From Aureispira sp963837355 (GTDB lineage Bacteria; Bacteroidota; Bacteroidia; Chitinophagales; Saprospiraceae): DNA of 64,000 bases. The DNA is taken from the NCBI GenBank assembly GCA_963837355.1, contig CAWIMY010000007.1, positions 310,001 to 374,000 on the forward strand. Direction: 5' to 3'. The first letter of the stretch is position 1. Each line of letters begins with the position of its first letter. Positions 25,173 through 34,532 of this stretch are shown piece by piece. The notes below the pieces were generated by a model that was not told where the DNA came from, did no database searches, and saw nothing but the letters and a program-made list of their open reading frames with translations. A program made the translations under genes and the position numbers.

Positions 25173-26903
25173 ATGGATACACATAAGAGGCACCCGCTCA
25201 AGCGATTTTTTGGACTTCTCCAACTAGATAAGGGTGATATTGGCTACATTTATATCTACGCGGTTTTTGAAGGCATTATTAGTTTGACCATTCCTGTCGG
25301 TATTCAGGCGATTATTAACTTGATTGCGCTCAACCAAATTTCTTCCTCTTGGATTGTTTTGATTTTTATTGTGTCTTTGGCGACTGCTATTTCTGGTGGA
25401 ATGAAATTGATGCAGCATATTATTACGGAGACGATACAGCAGAGTATCTTCACCCGTTCGGCTTTTGAATTTGCTTACCGAATGCCACGGTTGCGGATGG
25501 AGGAGATCAAACATCAATATGCTCCCGAATTGGCCAACCGTTTTTTTGATACCCTCTCTATACAGAAAGGAATACCCAAAATACTAGTCGATTTATCTGC
25601 GGCCTCCTTTCAAATTATTTTTGGATTGATTCTACTTTCTTTGTATCATCCATTTTTCGTCTTTTTTGGCTTTATTTTACTGCTGTTGATTACCATCGTG
25701 GTAGTTAGTACTTTTTCGCCTGGGTTATCAACTAGTTTATTAGAATCTAAGTATAAATATAAGGTAGCGTATTGGTTAGAAGAGCTGGGGCGTACAATGG
25801 GCTCGTTCAAACTGGCAGGGCGCACCCAATATCCTCTTATCAAGACAGATGAATTGGTAGGTGGCTATTTGCAGTATAGAAAGAAACACTTTAAAGTGGT
25901 CAAGGCGCAAATTATCAGTGTAGTAGTCCTTAAAACTATTGCTACGGCGGCCTTACTGTCTATTGGTGGTTTATTGGTTATTAATAATGAATTGAACATC
26001 GGGCAGTTTGTTGCCTCTGAAATTGTTATCATTATCATTCTCAACTCGTTGGATAAAATTGTAATGGGAATGGAAACCGTCTTTGATTTATTGACGGCGG
26101 TAGAAAAAATTGGTTTAGTGACCGATCTTCCTTTAGAAGATGAATCAGGGCTAGACTTTAAAGAAGTCCATTGCCCCGATGGAATGGGTATTCATATCAA
26201 TGAATTGACGTACATTTTGGGCACCCACCAATATAAAGTATTGGACAAAATCAACTTGGACATCAAAGCGGGGGAGCGGATTTGTATTGCTGGAACAAGC
26301 GCCTCAGGCAAATCGACTTTGTTGCGCATCATTATGGGCTGGTACGACGGTTTCGAAGGCACCATCTCTTACAACGATATTCCTAGAAAAAATATCAACA
26401 TCTCTAGTTTGCGCTCCTACATTGGTGACCACGTTTCAGAAGAACATCTATTCCACGGAACCATTGCCGAAAACATTTCAATGGGTCGAGAGGAAGTTTC
26501 TATCCAAGACATTATCCATGTATCAAAACAGGTAAACTTGTCGACGTATATCAAGGAACAGCCCCAAGGGTTTAATACGATGATTACCTCCGATGGAGAA
26601 AATTTACCCCAGAGTATTATAAAAAAAATCATCTTAGCCCGATGTATTGTAGACACGCCTCGACTTATTGTAACGGAGCCTTTGTTGTACAGCCTCAATG
26701 CCGATGATTCTAAGAAAATAATCAAACTTTTGACTAATCGGGAAAATCCCTGGACACTCATTGCTGTGAGCCGCAGCGCCAAAATGGCAAAGGCTTGTGA
26801 TCGTACGATTGTTATGGACAAGGGGCAGATTATTTTTAGAGGGAGCTACGAGATTTTGCAACAGCAACCCTATTTTGAGCAATTGTTTGACGACGTTGCC
26901 TAA
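25173..26903 (+). CDS. Type I export ABC protein (membrane domain plus degenerate ATPase, 576 aa)
   Basis: Inner-membrane half-transporter, first gene of an ABC/HlyD/TolC export operon. Residues 1-330 hold six membrane helices in the exporter fold with no C39 peptidase in front. The nucleotide-binding domain (about 335-576) keeps Walker A (GTSASGKST, 374-382), but the other motifs depart: the Q-loop Gln is Ser422 (IGDHVSEEHLF), the LSGGQ signature reads LPQSI (478-482), the Walker B Asp is Thr501 (RLIVTEP, Glu502 kept), and the H-loop His is Ser533 (LIAVSRS). The reading frame is otherwise intact and well conserved in appearance. Either it is a specialised or non-hydrolysing ATPase, or it pairs with an active subunit encoded elsewhere. 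The membrane-fusion gene starts 19 bp downstream. Confidence 0.85.
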   Translation: MDTHKRHPLKRFFGLLQLDKGDIGYIYIYAVFEGIISLTIPVGIQAIINLIALNQISSSWIVLIFIVSLATAISGGMKLMQHIITETIQQSIFTRSAFEFAYRMPRLRMEEIKHQYAPELANRFFDTLSIQKGIPKILVDLSAASFQIIFGLILLSLYHPFFVFFGFILLLLITIVVVSTFSPGLSTSLLESKYKYKVAYWLEELGRTMGSFKLAGRTQYPLIKTDELVGGYLQYRKKHFKVVKAQIISVVVLKTIATAALLSIGGLLVINNELNIGQFVASEIVIIIILNSLDKIVMGMETVFDLLTAVEKIGLVTDLPLEDESGLDFKEVHCPDGMGIHINELTYILGTHQYKVLDKINLDIKAGERICIAGTSASGKSTLLRIIMGWYDGFEGTISYNDIPRKNINISSLRSYIGDHVSEEHLFHGTIAENISMGREEVSIQDIIHVSKQVNLSTYIKEQPQGFNTMITSDGENLPQSIIKKIILARCIVDTPRLIVTEPLLYSLNADDSKKIIKLLTNRENPWTLIAVSRSAKMAKACDRTIVMDKGQIIFRGSYEILQQQPYFEQLFDDVA

Positions 26904-26922
26904 TTCCCTCAATTTATTAGCT

Positions 26923-28296
26923 ATGCTGAATCTATCAGAAAATAAAATTGCCGACAAGACACTACTTAATTACAGTGCTTTTGGCAAAGTAATGGCGCTC
27001 AACAAAGCCCGTAAATTGACCTATTGGGTTATCGGATTTTTTGCTCTATTGATAGGCGTTTGTTTTTTACCTTGGACACAGAACATCGTTGTCAAGGGCA
27101 AAGTCACTACGTTGCGTCCAGAACATCGTCCACAGAGTGTCTACAGTACCATTCCTGGCAAAATTGAGCGCTGGTATGTCCGCGAAGGGGAATCGGTCAA
27201 GCAAGGGGATACCCTAGCCTTTTTATCAGAGGTCAAGGCCGATTATTTTGATCCTCGACTTTTGGAGCGTACGCAAGCGCAGGTACAAGCCAAAGCGGCC
27301 TCTCGGAGTGCTTATAGTGACAAAGCAGACGCTTTGGGCGCGCAGCTCACGGCCATCGAACAAGCCTTGGTCTTTAAATTGGAACAAACCGAAAATAAGG
27401 TCAAACAATACCGTTTCAAGGCTACCGCAGACAGCATTGATGCCAGTGCTGCACGCACCGCCTACCGAATTGCGATTCTCCAATACAACCGAACCGATAC
27501 GTTGTACCAACAGGGGATCAAGTCCTTGACAGAGTTGGAGGATAAGCGCAACAAAATGCAAGAGACACAAGCCAAGCTTATTTCTGCTGAGAATAAATAT
27601 TTGAGTACTAGAAATGAATTGCTCAATGCTCAAATCGAATTGAGTACTGTCCAGAGCGAATATGCGAATAAAATGGCCAAGGTGCGCTCGGATCGTTCGA
27701 GTGCTTTTTCGAGTATTTACGATGCCGAAAGTCAAATTGCTAAGTTAGAAACCCAGTATGCCAGCTACGAGCGGCGTTCGAATATGTATCATGTGATCGC
27801 CCCGCAAGATGGCTATATTACTAAGATTTACCGCAAGGGACTTGGAGAATTAGTCAAGGAAACTGACCCCTTGTTATCTATTATGCCTACAGGCTATGAA
27901 TTGGCGATAGAAACGTATATTCGCCCAATGAATTATCCGTTGATGGATACTGGCCGAACAGCTCTGTTAGTTTTCGATGGCTGGCCAGCATTCATCTTTT
28001 CAGGTTGGCCGAATCAGTCGTATGGAACTTTCCTTGGGAAAGTGATTGCATTGGATAATGTAGCGGATGAACGGGGCTTGTATCGCATACTGATTTCTCC
28101 CTACCCGAACAGTGATAAACCTTGGCCCGATGAATTGCGGGTAGGGACGGGAGCGAGTACCTCCATTATGCTCAACGACGTACCCTTGTGGTACGAATTC
28201 TGGCGACAGCTCAATGGGTTTCCTCCTGATTTTTATGCCGAGCAGGAAGTACAGGAAGTCAAGTTGAAAGCACCTGCCAACAATTTGAAAAAATAA
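26923..28296 (+). CDS. HlyD-family membrane-fusion protein (457 aa)
   Basis: ATG at 26923 (MLNLSENKIADKTLLNYSAF) follows the ABC stop by 19 bp; an upstream in-frame start at 26797 would overlap the ABC gene. One inner-membrane helix (about 32-50) is followed by a lipoyl/barrel-sandwich half (VKGKVTTLRPEHRPQSVYST, WYVREGESVKQGDTLAFLS), a long alpha-helical hairpin of coiled coil (about 100-280), the second lipoyl half (VIAPQDGYITKIYRKGLGEL) and a beta-barrel domain. It bridges the inner-membrane ABC protein to the outer-membrane channel encoded 4 bp further on. The cargo is not encoded in an obvious way nearby. Confidence 0.9.
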   Translation: MLNLSENKIADKTLLNYSAFGKVMALNKARKLTYWVIGFFALLIGVCFLPWTQNIVVKGKVTTLRPEHRPQSVYSTIPGKIERWYVREGESVKQGDTLAFLSEVKADYFDPRLLERTQAQVQAKAASRSAYSDKADALGAQLTAIEQALVFKLEQTENKVKQYRFKATADSIDASAARTAYRIAILQYNRTDTLYQQGIKSLTELEDKRNKMQETQAKLISAENKYLSTRNELLNAQIELSTVQSEYANKMAKVRSDRSSAFSSIYDAESQIAKLETQYASYERRSNMYHVIAPQDGYITKIYRKGLGELVKETDPLLSIMPTGYELAIETYIRPMNYPLMDTGRTALLVFDGWPAFIFSGWPNQSYGTFLGKVIALDNVADERGLYRILISPYPNSDKPWPDELRVGTGASTSIMLNDVPLWYEFWRQLNGFPPDFYAEQEVQEVKLKAPANNLKK

Positions 28297-28300
28297 AAAA

Positions 28301-29713
28301 ATGCGTTACGTTTTAATAGGGCTTTGTTGTTGTTGGTTGTTGAGCGCACAAGCGCAAACCGACTCTGTTGTACTGACTTTTGAGCAGTATTTAGAACAAG
28401 TGTACACCAACCACCCGTTGGCCAAACGCGCCAATTTGCAGCGCCAAGAAGCAGCGGCTTATTTGCTCAAAGCCCGTGGGGGCTTTGATCCCAAAGTAGG
28501 AACGAGTTGGGATTATAAGGAGTTTAAAGAAAGAACTTACTACAACATTTTTAATGCCTACTTAAAAGTGCCGATTTGGTCGGACATTGAGCTAGAAGGG
28601 GGCTACAACCACGCCAACGGTTATTACCTCAATCCAGAGCGCACTTTGCCAGAAGTAGGGCAGGCGTATTTGGGTGTAAAAATCCCTTTGTTGCAAGGAT
28701 TGTGGACGAGTGAGCGCCGCATTATACTGCAACAAGCAAAATTATTAGAAGGTGCGAGCGAAGCCGAAATTCAAACCGCGCTCAATGATTTGATGTACCA
28801 AGCAGGGAAGAAGTACTGGGATTGGACAAAATCGTACAACGAGTTGTTGGTTATTCAGCAATCCCTGCGCGCTGCCGAACAGCAGTTGGACGCGACCCGC
28901 GCTTCTTTTGTTCAGGGCGACAAACCCGCCATTGATACCCTCAAAGATTTTATTCAAATCCAAGAGCGGCAAGTATTGCTCGCCAATGGGTTGGTCGCCT
29001 TTCAGAATTACCGCCGCGACGTCTCTGCTTTTTTGTGGGATGCTATGGATAATCCATTATTACTAGAAGAAACGGTCGTTCCTGTGGTCTTGCGCCAATT
29101 GACAACGACTCCTTTTGACGAAGTGTTGTTGGAGAATAGTCTAGAGCTCTTGGAGGATCACCCTGATTTGGTATTATACGATTACAAACTACAAGACCTT
29201 ACGCTCCAGCGTCGCTTGAATACCAACAAGCTTTTGCCCAAACTAAGCCTCAAATACAACTTTTTATCCGTAGAAAGCGTCGATTTTTTTGCCACAGAGG
29301 GCGTAGCCCCCATCGAAAATTATAAATTAGGGGTAGAATTTCAAATGCCGTTGTTTTTGCGGAAGGAACGGGCAGAGTTGGCCTTGACTGATTTGAAGAT
29401 TCGGGCAACGGAATTTACGTTGGAGAACAAGCAACGCGACTTACGTGTTAAATTAGAAAATTATTATAACGAGGTGCAAATTTATGCTGCCCAGACGCAG
29501 GTGCTAGAGCAAATGGTCAACAATTACAATACCTTACTCGGTGCCGAACAGATTAAACTCAATCTAGGAGAATCGTCGGTGTTTTTGGTCAACGTGCGTC
29601 AAAACCAGCTATTGGAGGCGCAGCAAAAGCTCATCAAGCAACAAGTAGAATACCTCAAAGCCCGCATGGCTTTCTTTTGGGTAACCGCCACTCTGTCAGG
29701 AACAGGCAACTAA
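28301..29713 (+). CDS. TolC-family outer-membrane efflux protein (470 aa)
   Basis: Signal peptide MRYVLIGLCCCWLLSAQAQ, then two outer-membrane efflux repeats of long helices with short strand segments (for example QRQEAAAYLLKARGGFDPKV, YNEVQIYAAQTQVLEQMVNN). Length and layout fit TolC, which forms the trimeric exit duct for type I secretion or efflux. It lies 4 bp after the HlyD gene, so ABC, fusion protein and channel are one operon. The polyphosphate kinase gene 31 bp downstream may be read through. Confidence 0.9.
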   Translation: MRYVLIGLCCCWLLSAQAQTDSVVLTFEQYLEQVYTNHPLAKRANLQRQEAAAYLLKARGGFDPKVGTSWDYKEFKERTYYNIFNAYLKVPIWSDIELEGGYNHANGYYLNPERTLPEVGQAYLGVKIPLLQGLWTSERRIILQQAKLLEGASEAEIQTALNDLMYQAGKKYWDWTKSYNELLVIQQSLRAAEQQLDATRASFVQGDKPAIDTLKDFIQIQERQVLLANGLVAFQNYRRDVSAFLWDAMDNPLLLEETVVPVVLRQLTTTPFDEVLLENSLELLEDHPDLVLYDYKLQDLTLQRRLNTNKLLPKLSLKYNFLSVESVDFFATEGVAPIENYKLGVEFQMPLFLRKERAELALTDLKIRATEFTLENKQRDLRVKLENYYNEVQIYAAQTQVLEQMVNNYNTLLGAEQIKLNLGESSVFLVNVRQNQLLEAQQKLIKQQVEYLKARMAFFWVTATLSGTGN

Positions 29714-29744
29714 TCCAAGCGCCACGCACACACCACACGACATT

Positions 29745-30587
29745 ATGAAAGACTTAGCACTTACAAAAGAAGATCTTCAACACCTCAACAGCAAAGAGGC
29801 TTATTTAGAATTATTGAAAAAAAACAACGTCAATGTCAAGAAATTACTCGCAACACTCCAATACCAAGACAACTTAGAGCAGTTGCAAGTAGAATTGCTA
29901 AAGATGCAAAGTTGGGTCATTGAACAGGGGTTACGGGTGGCAATTGTCTTTGAAGGCCGTGATGCCGCTGGTAAAGGGGGCACCATTCGCCGTTTCGTAG
30001 AACATCTCAACCCCCGTGCTACCCGTATTGTAGCTTTGCCCAAACCTACCGAAGAGGAGCGGGGACAATGGTATTTTCGCCGCTACATCAACCACTTGCC
30101 CAACCCTGGTGAAGTGGTGTTCTTTGACCGCAGTTGGTACAACCGTGCAGTTGTAGAGCCTGTAAATGGGTTTTGTACCAAAGAGCAATATGAGCGCTTT
30201 ATGAATCAAGTCAACGACGTAGAGCGCATGCTGCAAGAGTCGGGAATTCTCCTGTTTAAATTTTGGCTAGACACTAGTAAAGAGGAACAAGCTGAACGCT
30301 TCGCAGACCGCCGCCAAAGTCCCCTCAAACATTGGAAATTAAGCCCTATTGATGCGAAAGCACAAGAGTTATGGGATGTCTATACAGAATACCGCGACGC
30401 GATGTTCCAACGGACGCACACCAAAAACAGCCCGTGGATTATTGTAGAAGCAGACAAAAAGAAATTGGCTCGTCTAGGTAGTATCTCTTATGTACTAGAA
30501 AATCTAGAGTATACCAACAAAGACAAGTGCATGATTGATCTGCATCCTGATCCTAACGTTGTCAAAAAATACAAGCCTAAAAAATAG
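29745..30587 (+). CDS. ppk2: Polyphosphate kinase 2 (280 aa)
   Basis: Transfers phosphate between polyphosphate and nucleoside di- or monophosphates; cytoplasmic. Walker A GRDAAGKGG is at 71-79, the Walker B-like FFDRSWYNR at 126-134, and the lid contains FADRRQSPLKHWKLS. The length of 280 residues and single domain fit class I PPK2 (GDP/ADP phosphorylating), though class III enzymes are similar in size. It sits at the end of the export operon, 31 bp after the TolC gene, with a strong terminator beyond. A role linked to export is not indicated. Confidence 0.93.
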   Translation: MKDLALTKEDLQHLNSKEAYLELLKKNNVNVKKLLATLQYQDNLEQLQVELLKMQSWVIEQGLRVAIVFEGRDAAGKGGTIRRFVEHLNPRATRIVALPKPTEEERGQWYFRRYINHLPNPGEVVFFDRSWYNRAVVEPVNGFCTKEQYERFMNQVNDVERMLQESGILLFKFWLDTSKEEQAERFADRRQSPLKHWKLSPIDAKAQELWDVYTEYRDAMFQRTHTKNSPWIIVEADKKKLARLGSISYVLENLEYTNKDKCMIDLHPDPNVVKKYKPKK

Positions 30588-30717
30588 CGGGCAACAGCGA
30601 CCTAGTGACTACCAACAAAAAATAAATACCCAATAGACGTTTTGTTCCCTCGATACGTTATTACCAGTAACGTAGAGACAAAAGAACAAACATTGCTTTT
30701 TTGGGTCGTAATGTTTC

Positions 30718-30756
30718 AGAGAGATGACCCGCCTGGTCATCTCTCTACTTATTTTA
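30718..30756. terminator. Terminator between ppk2 and the PD40-OmpA gene
   Basis: AGAGAGATGACC (30718-30729), loop CGCCT, GGTCATCTCTCT (30735-30746), then ACTTATTTTA. The two flanking genes converge here. Confidence 0.85.
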
Positions 30757-30761
30757 GGGGA

Positions 30762-33245
30762 CTAGCGTTGGCGTAAATTTCCTTCGGTAGTGTCGTCGAC
30801 TTTCAATATAGGAGCCGCACTGGAAGACAATACTTTGAGCTCGACGCGTTGGTTGCGCTGCCGCCCTCGTAAGGTGGCATTGCTGGCGACGGGTTGGCGC
30901 TTACCATAACCGTGGTAGCGCACTTGGGAAGGGCTGGCTCCCAAATCAAGTAAGTATTGAGCCACATGGCGCGCGCGCTGGGTAGAAAGGGTATCACAAT
31001 AAGCCGCATCGGGCAAACTATTCGTATGCCCTCCAATCTCTACCACCAAGGCAGGGTTCTCCCGTAAGAACAACGCCACCTCCTGCAACTCTTTTAAACT
31101 AGCTGAAGTGAACTTCGAGGAATCGGCTTCAAAATAAGTGTGCTGCAATCGAAAGACTTGCCCTTGACTAATGGAGGAGGATAAATTAGCGGAAAAATTA
31201 CCGCTGTATAAAATTGGACTGTTGGAAGCAGCCAAGGAAGTAATGCTGAAATTAGGAGCGGGCTGCTTCTGACTCAAACGAATGCGCAAGCGGTGATCGG
31301 CAATCCCTTGCTTTAGCAGATAGTCCTGCAACTGCTCACTTTCCTCCAACGTTCGTCCCTGCACCTGAATGCGCATATTCGGATAACGCCCTAACATGCG
31401 CGTCAATTGTTCTAGAGCACCTGTAGAACGAGGATCTAGCGCCTTGGTGAGCGAATCAAACACTAACTGCGGTAACGGAATGCGGCTACCTACTTCTATT
31501 GGATGCAAATAGAAATTTACTCTTTTTTCGGTAGACTGTTCAATTTTTCCCACGGTCAAAATCTCTGTAGCAGGATAATAGCCTTCACAATACGCTAAAA
31601 ATTCGTAGGATTGTTCAGCAGGGAGGACCACTTGGTAAGTCCCTTCTTGGCTACTCGATAGCGCACTGCCCTGCTCTTTGCTCGCGGCTTGGTTGTGATA
31701 ATGAAGATGCGCTCGCAAAGGTAACTTGGTCACTGCATCGTACACTTTACCCTTGACCAGCAAGATTGGTGCGGGGCGTGCCGAGGCAGGCGGAATGATC
31801 TCATAGACATCTTCTGCGCCGATATGATCAGGGCCTTGGGTAGACACAAAATAGGCGCGGTCTCCAAAAGCCGAGGTACTGTAATAAGCGTCCCAGCGAT
31901 TGGAATTGATCTGCGGTCCCAAGTTTTGGGGCGTACTCCAGTTTTCCCAACTTTCGTCTAAGCGACGGCTTACAAAAATATCCGTCGAGCCATAACCACC
32001 GTGCCCTGCAGAAGAAAAATATAGGGTTTTGCCGTCTGCCGCCAAGAAAGGCGTTCCGTCAATATAAGGGGTGTTGATGGTGGGGCCTAAGTTTTTGGGT
32101 TGTGAAAAATGCCCGTTGGGCTGCAAAAAGCTGACATACAAATCCAAGTGCCCTCGCGAGTCGTTGCGCTCTAGCGACAACAACAGCAACTGCTCGGAAG
32201 CGGCCAAGTGAATGCTGTGAATGGGATTGTGGGTATAAAAATTATCAATAAGTACGTCTTTTGGAACCTCCCACGACCCATCAGCTTGGCGGTGGCTAAT
32301 CGAAACGCCCTTGCCTTTGGCGGTGCCATTAGGAAAATAAGTATTGCCTAATAGTAAGGTGTTGTTGTCAGGGGACACCGAAATAACTTGGTTGTGGTTG
32401 CCGTTATTGAGGGGTGCCCCAACAGGTTGTAACGCCCCCCACGACCCATCGGGCTGTTTGTGGGCTACCCAAGCATCGTCGCGCTTGTCAGCTCCTATAT
32501 TTTTGGGGTGTCCCTTTCGGGTAACGAACAGACTTTGACCATCGTGGGCAATGAGTGGATGGAGTTCGGCATAAGCCGAATTGATGTTCGCGCCTAGGTT
32601 TTTGCGTTCGTAGCCCTCCAACGATTCTTCTACCAAATTAATGGCGCGGTCTTGGCGCACAACCAAGTAGTCGATGTGGGCGCGGGTTTTGCCACTAATA
32701 AGGAAACCCAGCAAATCACCGTGAAAGGGTAAAATTGCAGTGTGCATCACCAATTGGTCATCCAAGTAGTAGCGCATTTTGCCGTTGTTTTTGCGAATGG
32801 CGAGTGTATGGGTTTGGTTACTTTGATAATACCCCACTTGTGTCCAATTGACAATTCTAGTAAACACCCCCTCGCGACAAATGATCACGGATGTTTTGCC
32901 CTCATTGCTCATCAAGAAGGCATTGTAATTGTTCAAATCACGCACGCCCCAAATCAAACCGTACACACTTTGCTTGGATTCCAAAAAAGGTGTTATTTTA
33001 CTTTCGATATAATAAGAGGTATCGGGATGGACAGGGATAGATTGCCAAAAATACCACGCTCCTTGCTCGCGTTTGTAGGCTACTTTATAACAACCGTCCT
33101 CTACACTGGCTTTGTATTCGGCATTTTCGCCGTGCATCCATTGCAAGAAATTATCATCAAAGGTCTCTTCAAAAATCGTGTTTTTTTGACCGAGTAGCCA
33201 ATGGCTCAATAAGAAACAAGTCGTAAATAGGACAAATCGCAGCAT
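30762..33245 (-). CDS. PD40-repeat OmpA-family envelope protein (827 aa)
   Basis: Signal peptide MLRFVLFTTCFLLSHWLLGQ. Residues about 22-200 look like a concanavalin/LamG-type sandwich (YKVAYKREQGAWYFWQSIPV, MRYYLDDQLVMHTAILPF). Residues about 215-505 are WD40-like PD40 strands, several opening with LGPTINTPYIDGTPFLAADG-type repeats (bladed propeller). A carboxypeptidase-regulatory-like segment follows (about 510-590). The C-terminus has two OmpA-like units: a degenerate one (about 600-670, PNMRIQVQGRTLEESEQLQD) and a canonical one (about 700-800: IGGHTNSLPDAAYCDTLSTQ, then QRARHVAQYLLDLGASPSQV and NQRVELKV). Probably outer-membrane or periplasmic, peptidoglycan-binding; homologues in Bacteroidota include T9SS PorE-like proteins, but the match is only architectural. 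Confidence 0.85.
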   Translation of the reverse strand: MLRFVLFTTCFLLSHWLLGQKNTIFEETFDDNFLQWMHGENAEYKASVEDGCYKVAYKREQGAWYFWQSIPVHPDTSYYIESKITPFLESKQSVYGLIWGVRDLNNYNAFLMSNEGKTSVIICREGVFTRIVNWTQVGYYQSNQTHTLAIRKNNGKMRYYLDDQLVMHTAILPFHGDLLGFLISGKTRAHIDYLVVRQDRAINLVEESLEGYERKNLGANINSAYAELHPLIAHDGQSLFVTRKGHPKNIGADKRDDAWVAHKQPDGSWGALQPVGAPLNNGNHNQVISVSPDNNTLLLGNTYFPNGTAKGKGVSISHRQADGSWEVPKDVLIDNFYTHNPIHSIHLAASEQLLLLSLERNDSRGHLDLYVSFLQPNGHFSQPKNLGPTINTPYIDGTPFLAADGKTLYFSSAGHGGYGSTDIFVSRRLDESWENWSTPQNLGPQINSNRWDAYYSTSAFGDRAYFVSTQGPDHIGAEDVYEIIPPASARPAPILLVKGKVYDAVTKLPLRAHLHYHNQAASKEQGSALSSSQEGTYQVVLPAEQSYEFLAYCEGYYPATEILTVGKIEQSTEKRVNFYLHPIEVGSRIPLPQLVFDSLTKALDPRSTGALEQLTRMLGRYPNMRIQVQGRTLEESEQLQDYLLKQGIADHRLRIRLSQKQPAPNFSITSLAASNSPILYSGNFSANLSSSISQGQVFRLQHTYFEADSSKFTSASLKELQEVALFLRENPALVVEIGGHTNSLPDAAYCDTLSTQRARHVAQYLLDLGASPSQVRYHGYGKRQPVASNATLRGRQRNQRVELKVLSSSAAPILKVDDTTEGNLRQR

Positions 33246-33496
33246 AGAAACGAAAGTATTAAGTAGAGCAGGACGCTAAAAAATGGGGAAACAAAAAGTA
33301 TTGAATACGCTCTAAACTAGACAAAATAAAGACCTTTCTCTACTTTTTAAGAAACGATAAGAGGACGCTAAGATATTGCTAACAGGTGCTGTATAAAGGC
33401 CAAACAAGTCGCTCAACAGCCTAGGGTTGAAAAGTAGCAGCCAAGGTAAGGCTTTCTATGGAAATTGTTATAAAGAATTAAGAACAGATGGTTTAA

Positions 33497-34414
33497 ATGA
33501 GACGAGAAGAAGATATAGGAAAATTTAGACGGTTTTATAACGACCATTTATACCGCCGTTTGGTACAATTTGAGCGAAAGCGCCAACAACTGTTGTTTAT
33601 GATGGCGATGGGGGTAATTCTCTTGCTGTTATTCACGGTTTTTATCCTGCAATTGGGCATGTTTGCGCTCTCTGTTTTTTTATTCGTGCCTTGGTTTTTG
33701 CTGTTGCGCTTCTATCGCTATCGCTCCGAGATTTTTCGAGCAGCTTATAAACCAATTGTGATGAAAGGTCTTTTGGAATTTATGGAAGGCAACTTGACCT
33801 ATTACCACCAAGAATACATTAGCAAAGATACCTTTCAGCGCAGCCGTATTTTTCCCTACAAGGCCGAGGACTACCGAGGCGAGGATTACATCATGGGTAA
33901 GATTGGAGAAATCTTTTTTGAGCTCTGTGAGCTAGAAATTCACCACCACAGCAAGGTGCGCAAAAAGCTCGATCGTTGGTTTACAGGCATCTTCTTTCAC
34001 GCGAATTTTAATACCAAATTCGAAGGGCGGATTGTAATGATTCCCCGCAGTGATTGGCAAAAATTTATTGCGACAATGAAAGATTACGTGCGGCACGGCG
34101 GCTATGAATTGATGCACACGGGCAATGAGGATTTTGACGAAGAATTCATTGTTTATTTAGATCGCGACATTAATTACAAGGACATCTTAACCCCTGAATT
34201 GCTCGCTACCATTCTACAATATCGCGTTCGCAGCAAGAAAAAAGTCTACGCCTCTTTCTACAACAGCCACTTTTATATGGCCATCGACGAGCCTGATAAT
34301 TTATTGAAAGCCAGTTTGATCCATTCTAACAACAGTTTTGAGCGCATTGCGAATTATTACCGCGAGCTGCGGTTATTTACTCAGATTGTTCGGGATTTTG
34401 ATGTGATGCACTAG
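33497..34414 (+). CDS. DUF3137 membrane protein (305 aa)
   Basis: The first 35 residues are basic and aromatic, then two adjacent membrane helices (about 33-50 and 52-68, LLFMMAMGVILLLLFTVFIL and MFALSVFLFVPWFLLL) form a hairpin, leaving most of the protein in the cytoplasm. The soluble part (about 75-305) has the blocks known from DUF3137: FSRSRIFPYKAEDYRGEDYI-like region, GKIGEIFFELCELEI, FTGIFFHANFNTKFEGRIVM and the closing FYNSHFYMAIDEPDNLLKAS. Function of the family is unknown. It reads away from the PD40-OmpA gene, with no operon partner. Confidence 0.8.
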   Translation: MRREEDIGKFRRFYNDHLYRRLVQFERKRQQLLFMMAMGVILLLLFTVFILQLGMFALSVFLFVPWFLLLRFYRYRSEIFRAAYKPIVMKGLLEFMEGNLTYYHQEYISKDTFQRSRIFPYKAEDYRGEDYIMGKIGEIFFELCELEIHHHSKVRKKLDRWFTGIFFHANFNTKFEGRIVMIPRSDWQKFIATMKDYVRHGGYELMHTGNEDFDEEFIVYLDRDINYKDILTPELLATILQYRVRSKKKVYASFYNSHFYMAIDEPDNLLKASLIHSNNSFERIANYYRELRLFTQIVRDFDVMH

Positions 34415-34442
34415 GGATTTTATTTCCACTGCGAAGCACAAC

Positions 34443-34508
34443 AAAAAAAGAAGCCCTCCAACTCGGGTAAGTCAACATCGTTGCACCACGCACAGGCTGG
34501 AAGGCTTC
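34443..34508 (-). terminator. Terminator of the 34533-35447 gene (minus strand)
   Basis: GAAGCCCTCCA (34450-34460) pairs with TGGAAGGCTTC (34498-34508) with one mismatch over a 37-nt loop. On the minus strand the stem runs into CTTTTTTTGT. Confidence 0.6.
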
Positions 34509-34532
34509 GCTATTTCTTAAAAGTAGCAGTCT

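Noticed and set aside
24915..25223. Open frame of 102 codons, minus strand
   Set aside because: Overlaps a terminator hairpin and the start of the ABC gene; many Cys, Lys and Ser without pattern.
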